Made by a program: the position numbers and the translations under genes
Shown: positions 1-10,212 of the stretch, piece by piece
Layout of the letters: the number at the start of each line of letters is the position of its first letter
Position numbering within the stretch: position 1 is the first letter of the stretch
Origin: Sulfitobacter sp. F26204
GTDB lineage: Bacteria; Pseudomonadota; Alphaproteobacteria; Rhodobacterales; Rhodobacteraceae
Direction: 5' to 3'
Length of the DNA: 64,000 nucleotides
NCBI RefSeq assembly: GCF_026410305.1
Contig: NZ_JAPMLQ010000010.1
Span: 1 to 64,000 of the forward strand
The notes under the pieces: model-generated
Databases searched by the model: none
What the model was told of the DNA's origin: nothing
Seen by the model: the letters and a program-made list of their open reading frames with translations, nothing else

Positions 1-702
1 CGCCAAACGGGACGGTTGTCATCAACGCCGACGGCACGCTTGAGTACACGCCGGACATGGACTTCAACGGTGAGGACACGATTACCTACACCATCGAGGA
101 CCCGGACGGCCTGAGCGACACAGCCGAAGTGACCGTGACCGTGACACCGGTGGACGATGCACCAGTGACCGCGCCGGACACAGCAGATGTGGATGAGGAC
201 GACACCGTCACCATCGACGTGCTGGGCAACGACACTGATCCGAACGGCGATCCGCTGACGGTAACTGAGGCCACTGCGCCGAACGGGACGGTTACGATCA
301 ACCCCGACGGCACGCTGGACTACACGCCGAACCCGGACTTCAACGGCGAAGACACGATCACCTACACGGTCGAGGATCCCGACGGGAACCCCGCGACCGG
401 CACCGTGGCCGTAACCGTTGCCCCTGTGAACGACGCCCCTGTGGCCGAGGACGACAGCGACAGCACACCCGAGGACACAGCCGTGACCATCGATGTGCTG
501 GGCAATGACAGCGACGTGGACGGCGATCCGCTGACCGTGACCGCTGCCACTGCGCCAAACGGGACGGTTGTCATCAACGCCGACGGCACGCTTGAGTACA
601 CGCCGGACATGGACTTCAACGGTGAGGACACGATTACCTACACCATTGAGGACCCGGACGGCCTGAGCGACACAGCCGAAGTGACCGTGACCGTGACACC
701 GG
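1..702 (+). repeat. Near-identical 150-bp direct repeats inside the surface protein gene
   Basis: Bases 1-150 and 553-702 are the same sequence except for one silent C/T difference in the codon for Ile of the TYTIEDPDG motif. They are 552 bp apart, which is exactly two protein repeat units. The repeat between them (about 270-420) is clearly diverged. Such DNA-level identity implies recent duplication or gene conversion and would allow the array to expand or contract. Confidence 0.9.
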
Positions 703-1535
703 ATGATGGTGGCGGAGACGCCGGACCAGTTGATGGTCTGGACACAGGAGAAGTGATGAACCCCGGCTACACCGATGCAGACGGAGATCAGATTGACGGC
801 GACGATGGCCTGAATGACGAGATCTTTGGCAACGGTGGCAATGACGTCATCAACGCTGGTGAAGGAAACGACACCATCGACGGTGGTGCAGGCAATGACA
901 ACATCAACGCCGGCGACGGTGACGATGTGATCATCCGCAGCGATGGCGGGTTCGAGCAGATGGACGGTGGTGCAGGCGATGATACGCTGACCGGTAACGG
1001 TGAGGGTGACATCCGCGTACATGTGGACAACCAAGGCAATGGCGATGTCTTCCATGGCGACACCGGTTCGTTCGGCTTGTTCCAGAACATCGAGAACTTT
1101 GATGCGGACGAGATCGACGGGTTGAACGACAAGATCGTGTTCACCGAAGCGGTCGATGCCAGCCGGGTCAACGAAGAGATCAACGGTCTGTCTGACGACG
1201 CCTTTGGTAACTTCTATCCTGATGGTGACACAACTAACGCGATCAACTTCGGTCCGGACGCTAACTATCTGCTGTCAGACATCTTGGGTGGCACAGCACC
1301 GGCCAGCGGTGAAGAGGCAGTCGGTCCAGTGGGTGAATTCATCATCTTTGGTGGTGATGAAGACGGTGAAATCGGCGATATCTCTTACGAGGACTTCGAA
1401 TTCGTCCAATTCAACGTGGAAGCCGACGAGGACTACCTTGCTTTGATGCGCTCACCGGAAGAGGAAGCACGCATTGCAGATGGCGCACCTCTGATCGAAG
1501 ATGAAGAAGATGAAGACGACTTGGTCATAATCTAA
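3..1535 (+). CDS. Tandem Ig-like/VCBS-type repeat protein with RTX C-terminus (5' partial)
   Basis: The reading frame is open at the left edge (codons begin at base 3), so the N-terminus lies outside the window. The visible part has about two and a half copies of a roughly 92-residue repeat with the signature NGTV.INxDGTLxYTPxxDF and an acidic linker rich in PVDDAP, as in cadherin-like/VCBS bacterial surface proteins. After it comes a short block of RTX nonapeptides (GGAGND, GNGGND, GDGDD) that in this family bind calcium, and then a unique acidic tail ending EDEDDLVII. Large RTX proteins of this kind are usually exported by type I secretion and act as adhesins or S-layer-like proteins. No secretion gene is nearby. 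An intrinsic terminator follows at 1594. Function as adhesin is inferred. Confidence 0.85.
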   Translation, partial: PNGTVVINADGTLEYTPDMDFNGEDTITYTIEDPDGLSDTAEVTVTVTPVDDAPVTAPDTADVDEDDTVTIDVLGNDTDPNGDPLTVTEATAPNGTVTINPDGTLDYTPNPDFNGEDTITYTVEDPDGNPATGTVAVTVAPVNDAPVAEDDSDSTPEDTAVTIDVLGNDSDVDGDPLTVTAATAPNGTVVINADGTLEYTPDMDFNGEDTITYTIEDPDGLSDTAEVTVTVTPDDGGGDAGPVDGLDTGEVMNPGYTDADGDQIDGDDGLNDEIFGNGGNDVINAGEGNDTIDGGAGNDNINAGDGDDVIIRSDGGFEQMDGGAGDDTLTGNGEGDIRVHVDNQGNGDVFHGDTGSFGLFQNIENFDADEIDGLNDKIVFTEAVDASRVNEEINGLSDDAFGNFYPDGDTTNAINFGPDANYLLSDILGGTAPASGEEAVGPVGEFIIFGGDEDGEIGDISYEDFEFVQFNVEADEDYLALMRSPEEEARIADGAPLIEDEEDEDDLVII

Positions 1536-1593
1536 ACGCCGACCAGCAGCGCGGCGGACACCTTAATTTCCGCCGCTCTAACCATAAAATAGA

Positions 1594-1622
1594 AACCAGC
1601 GCTTTTGGGCGCTGGTTTTTTT
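1594..1622 (+). terminator. Intrinsic terminator of the RTX repeat gene
   Basis: A perfect 9-bp stem AACCAGCGC / GCGCTGGTT with a 6-base loop is followed directly by TTTTT. It lies 58 bp after the stop codon of the upstream gene and is a textbook rho-independent terminator on the plus strand. Confidence 0.88.
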
Positions 1623-2078
1623 GCATTCAGGGATATCGGTTGAACTTGGGGCGTACCATTTGAGGCCAGTTCGCAGGTATTTGCCAAATCCACACAGCGT
1701 TCCCCAAGAGTATTGCGAATCCGCCCGATTTCTATGCGCTTGGGTTTTTTTAAGCAGGCCTTAGGCGGTTGGTAACACATGACAGTTAAATCTGCCTCCG
1801 TAGGAAAATTTCAACGGGTTGGTAGCGTTGGAGAACGAAGCTGGTTCCGGTACGGAAAACGTCCCAAGGGGCACGCATTCCGCAGGCAGGGGCCCGCTGT
1901 TTGAAAGCTGCTGTCGTTATCCGAGCGACCTCAAGTCTGCCAGCCCGATTCAATTTTGCCCTTCGAATAGGGCGAAACAAGAATATCACGATTGAGGTGC
2001 CAGAACGGCCCAAGATCTCACCGTTAGCGGGAAACACGCCTTTGCGTGCCGCTGTGAAAGGGTTTTAGGTGATTTCAA
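1623..2078. other. Non-coding gap between the two RTX genes
   Basis: No convincing gene was seen in about 450 bp. Short minus-strand frames exist but have no recognisable domain, signal peptide or ribosome binding site. The promoter of the following RTX gene should lie near the right end, but no clear -35/-10 pair was recognised. Confidence 0.5.
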
Positions 2079-5000
2079 ATGGCTGACCTGACAGGCACGG
2101 GAAACGGTGAAACGCTTGAAGGCGGCGTTGGTTCCGACACGTTGAATGCGGGCGGCGGCAACGATGTGATTTATGGCGACCAACTGGTTGCCAACGGGAA
2201 CTTTGAGGGCGATGCTATCTCGTCGGGGTGGCAAGCTGGTATCCCATCCGGCTGGGAACACTTTGGCAATCCGGCTTCGCTCAATATCGGTACCTATAAT
2301 CCTGCTGGAGTGTCGGCTGACGGAATTGTTGCCTTCATCAATTCTGCCGAAGTGGGGCATGGGCTCGCTCAGAATACAGGCGTCGCATATAATTCCGCCC
2401 ACAGCTATAACCTGCAGGTGGATGTGGGCGATGAAACCACCAATCCGATTTTCATGCAGGCGCGCATTTATATACAGGCAGACAACGGCTCTCTGACATA
2501 TGTGAGTGCGCAGGGTGTCACCGTCCCTGCCAATACTTCCCTTTATACCGGCGTTAACCTGACAATTCCCGCAGGTGCAACTGCGGCGACAGGGAATGTC
2601 TACATCGCGCTTGTCGTAGAGAGCGGCGTTAACAGCCAGCTGCTCGTCGACAATGTCAGGCTGACCACCTCTGATCCCGCATATAACAGCGGTGGTGGCG
2701 TCACAGACACCGCCGGCTTGGGCGACGTCATTGATGCTGGTGCAGGAAATGACATCGTTCATGGTGGTGCTGGTAACGATACCATTGACGGGGGCAGTGG
2801 CAACGACAGCCTGCTTGGCGGGGATGGCAATGACACGTTTCGCTTGGAAGACGCCGGAAACGACACTGTGGACGGGGGCGACGGGTACGACGTTTTAGAT
2901 TTGTCCGGTGTTACAATAACAGGTGCCAATGCTAATTTCTCCAACATAGAGGAAATTCGCGGCTCTGATTATATCGGGGGCGACAGTTGGAGCTGGACCA
3001 CAGATTCCATCAATTTCATCGGTGGTTTGGGTGGGGATTCCATTAGCGCAGGCACCGGCAGTGATACCCTGTCGGGCAATGGCGGAGACGATACGCTCAG
3101 TGGTGGCGGCGGTAATGACTCGCTGAGTGGCGGTATTGGCGCGGATTCCCTTCTTGGTGGGGGTGGCGATGATACGCTTCTGGGCGGTACGGGTGATGAC
3201 CAACTGGAGGGTGGCGACGGCGCCGATAGCATGGACGGCGGCGATGGCATTGATACGGCAACTTATGAGAATTCGAGCAGCGGGGTCATCGCCAATCTTG
3301 CCACCGGCGGAACAGGCAATGATGCCATCGGTGACATATACACAAACATTGAAAATCTTACTGGCACTGCTTTTACCGACGATCTGACGGGTGACGCCAA
3401 TGCAAATGTCATTTCGGGAGGTGCAGGTTACAATATTGTCGATGGCGGCGCAGGGAACGATACCCTCTATACCGGTGATGACGGCAGCAATCTTGCTGGT
3501 GGGGATGGCGATGACCTTGTCTACGGCGGCGCAAATACCGACAGCATAGATATACAGGGTGGTGCCGATACCGTCTTTGCAGGGGCTGGGCTGGATTACA
3601 TCCGCGTTTACGATGGGTTCGGCAACCACGTCGTTGATGGTGGCGTTGCTGCCGGAACTGGCTTTAGCGGCGATCAGCTCAGCTTTCTTTATTACACTGG
3701 CAACATCGACATCATCATCACCGGAACCGGCGCTGGGACGGCGACGGATGGCGTAAGCACGATCACCTATTCTGACATCGAGATGATCCGCCTCGGCGTT
3801 GGCGATGATACGCTTGATGCAAGCGGGTCCAGCGCCGATGTCTTTGTCTGGGATCCCTCTGGTGGGGACAACCTGATCACGGGCGGTTCAGGGAATTTAA
3901 CCTATTTTGATACGATCGGTAATGCGACGGTCTTTGGCGGTACGGGGGATGACAGTTTAACCCTGAGTGATGGCGATGATCAGGTCGCATTGGCGGACGG
4001 CTTTGGCAATGACACGATCATCGGGGGGGAAGCCGGCGAAGCGGCGGGTGACACGCTTGACGCCTCGGCCCTGACGAGCGGCGTCAATGTGGTGTTCACC
4101 ACGACGGATGGTGACGATGGCACGCTGTCGGACGGTGTGGATACGGTTGGCTTTACCGAGATCGAAAACCTGACCTATACGGAATTCAACGATACCGTGG
4201 ATGCTTCGGGCGTGACGTCTGCCATGTCGGTCAGCGGCGCGGGCGGCAATGATATCATCACCGGCGGCACTGGTGACGACACGCTGGCAGGTGGCGATGG
4301 CGACGACCTGATCGATGGTGGCGACGGCAACGATTTCCTGACCACAGGCGAAGGCCAGGATACCCTAATCGGTGGTCTGGGCAATGACACGCTGATGAAC
4401 TCTGACGGGGATGACAGCCTTGATGGTGGCGCGGGCGACGACAGTATCATCGCAACAGGTGGTGAGGACACACTGCGCGGTGGCACGGGCGATGATACGA
4501 TGGATGGCGGCGACGACGCCGATACGTTCATCATCGAGGACGGCTTTGGCAATGACAGCATCACAGGCGGTGAAGGCACCACCGATCCGGGAGATGTGGA
4601 TTTCGACACAATCGACCTCTCCGCACTCAGCGGCGCTGTCACCGTCACCTATACCGGTGACGAAGCCGGCACGATTACCGACGGCACCGACACGATCGCC
4701 TTCACCGAGATCGAGAACTTGATCCTGACGGATCAGAGCGACAGCGTGCAAGGCGGGGCGGACGGGGCTGGCCTGACCATTGATGCCCGGGGCGGCGACG
4801 ACACAATCGAGGGCGGCAGCGGTAACGACACGATTGATGGCGGCGCAGGCGACGACAGTATCGAAGGCGGAGCGGGCGACGACACGTTCACTTATCAACC
4901 TGGTGACGGCAGCGACACGATCACCGACTTCAACACCGGCAATACCGGCACGCTGGATGACGGCGACAGCACCAACAACGATTTCATCAACCTCAGCAGC

Positions 5001-5891
5001 TACTACGACCACATATCCGAACTCTATGCCGATCAGGCGGATGACGGCGTTCTGAACCAGTCCAACACGACAGACAGTCGCGGCAACGCCACTGACTACA
5101 GCAATAACACGTCCTTTGGTGCAGGTTCGATGACGTTCAGCGGCGCATCCGCTGACGAATCCAGCTTCACAGCGGAGAACACAGGTGTGGTTTGCTTTAC
5201 CTCTGGCACAGCCATCCGTACGCCTCTTGGTGATGTCCTGATTGACGATTTGCGCGTCGGCGATCTGGTCAGCACCATGGACAACGGCCCGCAGCGGATC
5301 GCTTGGATCGGCCAGCGGCATGTTACACATGCAGAACTGTTGCAGAATGACCGCCTGCATCCGGTATTGATCAAAAAGGGCGTGCTGGGCGCGACCCGCA
5401 ACCTGCTTGTGTCGCGCCAACATGGCATGCTTTTGGGTCAGGATCATCTGGGACGCGCCATACATCTGGCCAAAACCATGCCCGGCATTCGTGTGGCAAA
5501 GGGCAAACGGCAAGTCACCTATGTCCATCTGATGTTCGAAAAACACCAGATCATCTTTGCTGAAGGCATTCCAAGTGAAAGTTTTTATCCAGGCCCAATG
5601 GCAATGGAGATGTTGAGCAGTGCTTCACGCGAACAATTGCGATTGATATTCCCGAGGCTCGGTCCTGCGGTGCATCATGGCGACATCATTGCCACTTACG
5701 GGGACACCGCGCGCGTCTTTCTAGAGAACAGAAAAGCTGTCGAAACTTGGTTGCTCGATACTGAGAACTCGTCGGCAAAAGAAATCAAAATGTGGGATGT
5801 GGACCTCGCAATAGACCGGTACGAGATCGAGCGATCTTTAAAGGCTAAATCGAGAAGTCAGGCCCATCATGGAATGCGCCGCGCCTCCTGA
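2079..5891 (+). CDS. RTX calcium-binding protein with C-terminal Hint domain
   Basis: A 1270-residue protein. A short RTX motif (residues about 5-30) is followed by a beta-rich domain (about 32-210) resembling carbohydrate-binding jelly-roll modules (it opens NGNFEGD..SGW and ends LLVDNVRL). Several long blocks of GGxGxDxLxG nonapeptides (about 215-1000) come next. A Hint/intein-like domain starts at Cys1039 ([14 protein letters not shown], then VGDLV) and runs to about 1200. RTX repeats bind calcium and mark type I secretion substrates. Hint domains of this type are common at the ends of roseobacter RTX proteins and may self-cleave. The Cys required at the start of a Hint domain is present. 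There is no N-terminal signal peptide, consistent with type I secretion. The adhesive or carbohydrate-binding role is inferred. Confidence 0.9.
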   Translation: MADLTGTGNGETLEGGVGSDTLNAGGGNDVIYGDQLVANGNFEGDAISSGWQAGIPSGWEHFGNPASLNIGTYNPAGVSADGIVAFINSAEVGHGLAQNTGVAYNSAHSYNLQVDVGDETTNPIFMQARIYIQADNGSLTYVSAQGVTVPANTSLYTGVNLTIPAGATAATGNVYIALVVESGVNSQLLVDNVRLTTSDPAYNSGGGVTDTAGLGDVIDAGAGNDIVHGGAGNDTIDGGSGNDSLLGGDGNDTFRLEDAGNDTVDGGDGYDVLDLSGVTITGANANFSNIEEIRGSDYIGGDSWSWTTDSINFIGGLGGDSISAGTGSDTLSGNGGDDTLSGGGGNDSLSGGIGADSLLGGGGDDTLLGGTGDDQLEGGDGADSMDGGDGIDTATYENSSSGVIANLATGGTGNDAIGDIYTNIENLTGTAFTDDLTGDANANVISGGAGYNIVDGGAGNDTLYTGDDGSNLAGGDGDDLVYGGANTDSIDIQGGADTVFAGAGLDYIRVYDGFGNHVVDGGVAAGTGFSGDQLSFLYYTGNIDIIITGTGAGTATDGVSTITYSDIEMIRLGVGDDTLDASGSSADVFVWDPSGGDNLITGGSGNLTYFDTIGNATVFGGTGDDSLTLSDGDDQVALADGFGNDTIIGGEAGEAAGDTLDASALTSGVNVVFTTTDGDDGTLSDGVDTVGFTEIENLTYTEFNDTVDASGVTSAMSVSGAGGNDIITGGTGDDTLAGGDGDDLIDGGDGNDFLTTGEGQDTLIGGLGNDTLMNSDGDDSLDGGAGDDSIIATGGEDTLRGGTGDDTMDGGDDADTFIIEDGFGNDSITGGEGTTDPGDVDFDTIDLSALSGAVTVTYTGDEAGTITDGTDTIAFTEIENLILTDQSDSVQGGADGAGLTIDARGGDDTIEGGSGNDTIDGGAGDDSIEGGAGDDTFTYQPGDGSDTITDFNTGNTGTLDDGDSTNNDFINLSSYYDHISELYADQADDGVLNQSNTTDSRGNATDYSNNTSFGAGSMTFSGASADESSFTAENTGVVCFTSGTAIRTPLGDVLIDDLRVGDLVSTMDNGPQRIAWIGQRHVTHAELLQNDRLHPVLIKKGVLGATRNLLVSRQHGMLLGQDHLGRAIHLAKTMPGIRVAKGKRQVTYVHLMFEKHQIIFAEGIPSESFYPGPMAMEMLSSASREQLRLIFPRLGPAVHHGDIIATYGDTARVFLENRKAVETWLLDTENSSAKEIKMWDVDLAIDRYEIERSLKAKSRSQAHHGMRRAS

Positions 5892-5964
5892 ATTGTCCGC
5901 ATAGTGCGCAGTGGGTCGATCAATCATCAATGCCTTTCAAGTTGACTTTGCCGTGAGTAGTGTA

Positions 5965-5990
5965 TCACGGCCAACAGCTATTGGTCGTGA
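5965..5990. other. Imperfect 10-bp inverted repeat after the RTX-Hint gene
   Basis: TCACGGCCAA and TTGGTCGTGA flank a 6-base loop, with one G:T mismatch. It is 74 bp after the stop codon. No T-run follows, so it may be a factor-assisted terminator or an RNA-stabilising hairpin. The rest of 5892-6262 shows no gene: the one longer frame (6025-6294) lacks a recognisable domain and runs into the next gene. Confidence 0.35.
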
Positions 5991-6262
5991 AAGCACAGTT
6001 TGAATTCTGTGGTTCAAAGGGGCTTTGAATGACCGCACTCACGACTGTGGCGGCAATGCAACGACAAGGATGCCGCACTCGCGAAGGGATGCTGTGTCAG
6101 CGCAGTCGAAATTTCTAAGGTCGGTTTTGTCCCGCATCTTGCTAGTTCGTGCGCCCCGCAGCGAAGGTCCGCATCACCACAGTTTGCCTTTGTGGCCGGA
6201 CAAGGAGGAATTAATGGGCAGGGGGCTAGAAATCTGTTTGCTGCGTGCTCTAGATTTTCCGC

Positions 6263-7458
6263 ATGGCACGAAAGACAACACTGAATGCGGATAACCTTGC
6301 AGCACTTGGCGCTGAGCGTCTGGCTGATCTTCTGATTGAGATCACCAAAGGCAATGCAGGTGCGAAGCGACGGCTCAGGCTCGAACTGGCGGGCGAAGCA
6401 GGGACGGGCGATGTTGCACGGGAAATCCGAAAGCGACTCTCGGCAATTGCGCGGTCACGGTCGTTTGTCGACTGGCAGGGGCGGAACGCCTTTGCGGCCG
6501 ATCTTGATATGCAACGGCAGGCTATAGTCGGCCAAGTTGGGCCGTCAAACCCTTCAGTTGCATTTGAACTAATCTGGCGGTTCGTAGCATTGGCCAATGG
6601 TGTTTATGAGCGGTGTGATGACAGCACAGGCCGGGTGCAATCGGTGTTTCACACGGCCTGCGAAGACCTGATTGATCTCGCTGAAGCGGTTGAGCCGTAT
6701 CCGATTGCACTAGCTGACCAGTTGCTCACGGCTTTGCCTGATGATGACTATGGGCACTATCCCGCGTTAATCTCAGGTTTGGCACCCATGCTGGGGACGG
6801 AGGTGCTGCAGAAATCGCCCAACGTCTTCTGGCGTCGGGGCGGCTTGAAGAGGCGTGGGCGACGATTAACGCGCCCGACGAGGAGGATGCCGGATGGATC
6901 CCTTATGAGTGGGAAGTGACCCGGATCAATGTGATGCAAGCGATGAGGCAAACGGATGCGGTGCGGGCGTTCATGTGGACCTGTTTTGCGCGTAGTTTGA
7001 ACGCCGACAACCTGCGCGCATGGCTCGCTGGGCTGCCAGATTTTGAGGACGTCGCGGCGGAGGACCAAGCCCTTGAGCACGCACAAAGCTTTGAGAGCTT
7101 CACAACGGCACTACATTTCTTGATTACATGGCCCGCATTTGCACAGGCGGCAGCCATGATCACCAATCGCACCGCCGAAATCGACGGAAACCATTACGAG
7201 CTTTTGGGACCAGCCTCTGAAGCGCTAGAGGAGAAGTATCCGCTCGCCGCAACACTGCTCAAGCGCGGCCTGATTGACTTTGCGCTCAAGAATGGTCGGG
7301 TCAAACGTTACCCCCACGCTGCACGCCACTTGCGCGAGTGCAAAAACCTTGCCGCAAGGATTGATGACATCGCTCCATTTGAAACGCATGAAGCGTATGT
7401 TGCGGGCTTAAGGGCAGCGCACGGAAAAAAGACATCGTTTTGGGGGCCGGGGATGTGA
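6263..7458 (+). pseudogene. DUF6880-like protein, frameshifted and internally deleted
   Basis: Two frames encode successive parts of one protein. Residues 1-180 run from MARKTTLNADNLAALGAER in one frame to LAPMLGTE near 6802. The sequence then continues in the -1 frame as GAAEIAQRLLASGRLEEAW and stays open through INVMQAM to the stop at 7458. The product resembles DUF6880 proteins of Rhodobacteraceae from memory: AKRRLRLELAG, VAREIRKRL, SRSFVDWQ, DDDYGHYP. In that family I recall a further stretch of several dozen residues between the halves that is missing here, so a deletion rather than a single-base slip probably caused the shift. The family function is unknown. An IS30 element sits 35 bp downstream, a plausible agent of local damage. 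Confidence 0.75.
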
Positions 7459-7492
7459 GGACCCGAGTACCGCTATATTATGTTCGTGTGAG

Positions 7493-8594
7493 TTCCATTT
7501 CGATTGCATCGTTTTATGAGGGCAGGGTATCTCATGTCCGCTCCAATTTCATCAGTTCATCTCTGAAGGCTTCGGCAGGCGTCAGATAGCCCAGACATTT
7601 GCGCGGTGTGGCGTTGAGGCGCTCGCAAATCGACTTCATATATCGATTTGGGAGCGACAGCAGAGCTGTGTCTCGCGGCAGGTATCTGCGGACCCGTTTG
7701 TTCATGTTCTCAACCGAGCCTTTTTGCCATGGTGCTTGCGGATCGCAGAACCATGATTTGGTGCCCATCCCGGCCTTCAGCTCGCGCCAGGATGTGAATT
7801 CAAATCCGCGATCAAAGGTGATGCTACGGCGCGCATCTGCGGGCAGGGGAGACATCTCGTTGATCAAACGGTTCATCAGCGGTTTTGACTTGCGATCGTT
7901 GTTACGCAACAGAACGACATAGCGTGTTTTGCGCTCAATCAGTGTGGCGACATTGGCGTTGCCTTGAGCGCGCTCAAAGATCATCAAATCACCTTCCCAG
8001 TTGCCAAACTGGCTGCGGTCGTTGATCTCCTCTGGGCGGTTGTGGATGCTTCTTTCTAAAGGGAAAACCTCACCACGTGCCTTGCGGGCATAGCGGGGTT
8101 TGCGCTTCTTCTGACGCGCAGGCAGATACCGCCCAAGCTCTTGAGACTGGCCGCTCTTTGAATAGACGTACTGATAGATCGTCTCGTGGCAAATCCGGTG
8201 CGGCGCACGTGGTTCAATCTTCAGGCGACCGGCGATTTGTTCAGGTGACCAACCAGCTTTTAGTTTGCCAACCACTTCAGTGCGCAAGTCTTCATGGCAT
8301 TCCAACTTGCGACGCTTGAGATTGCGGCGATCCGCAAGCGTCTGCGCGGTCACACGCCAATAACCATCGGCTTGAGGAACTTCCTCATCATGCCACCAGT
8401 TACGCTTGATCTCGCGGTGGATCGTCGAACGGCTTCGGCCAAGCGTTTTGGCAATCTCAGTCTTCGTGGCTTTCGCCTGAAGCATAGTCGCCAAGATTCT
8501 GCGTTCATCTAGGTTCAATTTGCGGTAGGGTCGTCTCATCACATCCTCCTGATCTGCATCAGAAAATTATCCAGTGATGCAATCCAAAATGGAA
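7493..8594 (-). mobile_element. IS30-family insertion sequence
   Basis: A transposase gene is flanked by imperfect terminal inverted repeats. The left end (7493-7510) reads TTCCATTTCGATTGCATC. The right end (8576-8594), read inward, is TTCCATTTTGGATTGCATC, the same with one substitution and one extra base. The element is about 1.1 kb, normal for IS30. No clear target duplication could be read, so the exact outer bases are uncertain by a few nucleotides. Confidence 0.85.
7532..8542 (-). CDS. IS30-family transposase
   Basis: A 336-residue protein with an N-terminal helix-turn-helix (LNLDERRILATML, then KTEIAKTLGRSRSTIHREI, residues about 8-45) and a DDE catalytic core. The three acidic residues are visible in NWEGDLMI, TFDRGFEF and KGSVENMN, the last being the typical E of the IS30 DDE domain with its N-x7-R/K-like tail. 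Length and motif order fit an intact, probably active transposase. It transposes only its own element. Inverted repeats flank the gene. Confidence 0.95.
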   Translation of the reverse strand: MMRRPYRKLNLDERRILATMLQAKATKTEIAKTLGRSRSTIHREIKRNWWHDEEVPQADGYWRVTAQTLADRRNLKRRKLECHEDLRTEVVGKLKAGWSPEQIAGRLKIEPRAPHRICHETIYQYVYSKSGQSQELGRYLPARQKKRKPRYARKARGEVFPLERSIHNRPEEINDRSQFGNWEGDLMIFERAQGNANVATLIERKTRYVVLLRNNDRKSKPLMNRLINEMSPLPADARRSITFDRGFEFTSWRELKAGMGTKSWFCDPQAPWQKGSVENMNKRVRRYLPRDTALLSLPNRYMKSICERLNATPRKCLGYLTPAEAFRDELMKLERT

Positions 8595-8710
8595 TGTGCC
8601 CTCATTGTTTTCTAATAGGAGTCGCACTTCAATGTAGCGCGCACCCGGCTACAGTTCTTTTGCTCATAATCATACTTATGTTAAATATTTGACAATATCT
8701 ACTTATCCGA

Positions 8711-9157
8711 TCATGTCGGTAGTGCAGGCTTGGAACGGGTGCGCGTCTGAAACAGAGTCTCTAGGATTGGGCAGTCTGGCACATTGCCTTGGCTGCACTC
8801 CGCCGCCATTCCAACAAGAGCCTTTTCCAACTTTCGCAACCCTTTGATCTTTTCACGTACAGACGCCAAGTGCCCAATGGTCAGTCCATGCACTTCGCCA
8901 CAGGTGAAATCTTCTCGGTCAACCATTTCCAGCAATGCTCGGATTTCATCTATGCTGAACCCAAGTTCTCGGGACGTCTTGATGAAAGACAGCCGTTTGA
9001 GCTGATCATGATTGTACTGGCGGTTGCCGCCTGCCGTGCGATCCGGCTTTGGCATGATGTTGATCCGCTCGTAGTAGCGGATCGTTTCAATATTCACGCC
9101 AGTGCGCTTGGACATTTCACCAATCGGATAGCCTCGCGCGTTTGTGAAGTCGGACAT
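8711..9157 (-). CDS. merR: MerR mercury-responsive regulator
   Basis: A 148-residue MerR-family activator/repressor divergent from the mer genes. The N-terminal winged helix-turn-helix (IGEMSKRTGVNIETIRYYERINI) is followed by a long dimerisation helix. The three Hg(II)-binding cysteines of MerR are in the expected context: TCGEVHGL, then AECSQGN and PDCPILETL. It binds the dyad between -35 and -10 of the merT promoter and activates on mercury by DNA underwinding. The sequence therefore supports mercury rather than copper or zinc specificity. The 75-bp gap to merT holds the operator. Confidence 0.93.
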   Translation of the reverse strand: MSDFTNARGYPIGEMSKRTGVNIETIRYYERINIMPKPDRTAGGNRQYNHDQLKRLSFIKTSRELGFSIDEIRALLEMVDREDFTCGEVHGLTIGHLASVREKIKGLRKLEKALVGMAAECSQGNVPDCPILETLFQTRTRSKPALPT

Positions 9158-9169
9158 CGAAAAAACCTC

Positions 9170-9200
9170 TTGCTTCTGTAGTGGCTACAGACCGCATCTT
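9170..9200 (+). promoter_or_regulatory. mer promoter/operator with 19-bp spacer
   Basis: The -35 element TTGCTT (9170-9175) and the -10 element CATCTT (9195-9200) are separated by 19 bp, the overlong spacing characteristic of MerR-activated promoters. The spacer carries a perfect dyad CTGTAG-TGG-CTACAG (9176-9190), the expected MerR site. Confidence 0.85.
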
Positions 9201-9231
9201 ACATCAAGAAACCTGAATTGCGAGTGCCTGC

Positions 9232-9636
9232 ATGAACGACACAATAGACGTTGACCTGAATCAGAGCGATCCTGACAGCCGAAAGGCGCGCATGATTGCG
9301 GCCGGTGGTATCGTTGGCGCTCTTGCCGCCTCAACGTGCTGCATTGTTCCGTTGATCCTGTTTAGCCTTGGCGTATCCGGCGCATGGATCGGTAATCTGA
9401 CGGCGCTAGAACCCTACAAGCCAATCTTCATCGTGATCACGTTGGGATTTCTCGGCTACGGCTATTGGATGGTTTATCGCAAACCCAAGGCCTGCGCAGA
9501 AGGCGACACGTGTGCGCAGCCACTTCCCAATCGGTTGGTCAAATCCGCGCTTTGGAGATCAACAATTCTCATCGTGATCGCGTTGTTCTGGAACTGGATC
9601 GCGCCGGTCGTTGCCCCCATTCTTCTTGGTCTGTGA
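9232..9636 (+). CDS. merT: MerT mercuric ion transport protein
   Basis: A 134-residue inner-membrane protein with three predicted membrane segments. The vicinal cysteines Cys36-Cys37 (STCCIVPLILFSLGVSG) in the first segment, and a second pair Cys88/Cys94 in the cytoplasmic loop (KACAEGDTCAQ), match MerT. MerT accepts Hg(II) from periplasmic MerP and passes it to the cytoplasm for reduction by MerA. It is the first gene after the mer operator and is followed after 11 bp by merP. Confidence 0.93.
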   Translation: MNDTIDVDLNQSDPDSRKARMIAAGGIVGALAASTCCIVPLILFSLGVSGAWIGNLTALEPYKPIFIVITLGFLGYGYWMVYRKPKACAEGDTCAQPLPNRLVKSALWRSTILIVIALFWNWIAPVVAPILLGL

Positions 9637-9647
9637 AAGGACATACA

Positions 9648-9941
9648 ATGAAACTCCACACTTCCGTTTTGGCCCTGATCGGTTTTATGGCCGCCCCTGT
9701 TTTTGCGGCTGAGCAGACAGTGACATTCTCTGTTCCCGGCATGACCTGTGCAAGTTGCCCCTTTATCGTTGAATCGGCGATGAGCGGGGTCAACGGGGTT
9801 GTAACCGTGACCGCTGATGCCGAAACCCGAACGGCGCTAGTTATCTTTGATGACGCCATCGCCAGTGCAGAAGATATTGCGTTCGCCTCTACATCTGCGG
9901 GCTATGAAGCTGAGCTTATGTCCGACGACGGCAATTCCTGA
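9648..9941 (+). CDS. merP: MerP periplasmic mercury-binding protein
   Basis: A 97-residue protein with a signal peptide (residues 1-20, ending PVFA) and a single heavy-metal-associated domain. The motif GMTCASCPF holds the Hg(II)-binding Cys34 and Cys37. MerP captures Hg(II) in the periplasm and hands it to MerT. The ATG at 9648 follows an AAAGGA ribosome binding site at suitable spacing, which fixes the start. Confidence 0.95.
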   Translation: MKLHTSVLALIGFMAAPVFAAEQTVTFSVPGMTCASCPFIVESAMSGVNGVVTVTADAETRTALVIFDDAIASAEDIAFASTSAGYEAELMSDDGNS

Positions 9942-9948
9942 GCCGCAT

Positions 9949-10212
9949 ATGAAAGATAGCTCATCAGGAGGCCTACTGGCCTTCATCGCCGCCGCACCGG
10001 TTGTCTTGATTTGCTGCTCGGGAAAGGCAGCCCTGATCGGAACCGTTCTTTTCGGAACGGCTGGATTTCTGACGGGTGCCAATTTGCTAACTGCTGCCCT
10101 GGTGGCCACGCTTGGCGGCATCGTGTTCTTAGCAGCGCGCAATTTCATGCGGATGCGCAAACACAAACGAGAATTTGAAAAGGACGACCAACGTGAACGA
10201 CAGACTTCTTAA
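9949..10212 (+). CDS. Small CC-motif membrane protein in the mer operon
   Basis: An 87-residue protein with two predicted membrane segments (about 8-34 and 42-65) and a strongly basic, hydrophilic tail. The first segment carries a vicinal pair Cys22-Cys23 (VLICCSGKAALIG), the arrangement used by MerT, MerF and MerC to pass Hg(II) across the membrane. It is not clearly MerC or MerE. It begins 7 bp after merP and overlaps merF. I infer an accessory mercury transporter; no specific family name is claimed. Confidence 0.75.
   Translation: MKDSSSGGLLAFIAAAPVVLICCSGKAALIGTVLFGTAGFLTGANLLTAALVATLGGIVFLAARNFMRMRKHKREFEKDDQRERQTS

Noticed and set aside
1786-2037. An 83-codon minus-strand frame between the RTX genes
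   Set aside because: Arg-rich composition without pattern and no ribosome binding site; probably chance.
3000-5000. Regular short repeats that could be taken for a CRISPR array
   Set aside because: The periodicity is that of RTX nonapeptide codons, with no constant repeat/unique spacer pattern and no cas genes.
2895-5546. Long minus-strand open frames (up to 393 codons) inside the RTX-Hint gene
   Set aside because: They mirror the low-complexity GGxGxD repeats of the plus strand, are rich in Ala, Val and Ile without domain order, and have no ribosome binding site.
6025-6294. An 89-codon frame before the DUF6880-like gene
   Set aside because: No recognisable domain or start signal, and it overlaps the better supported gene.
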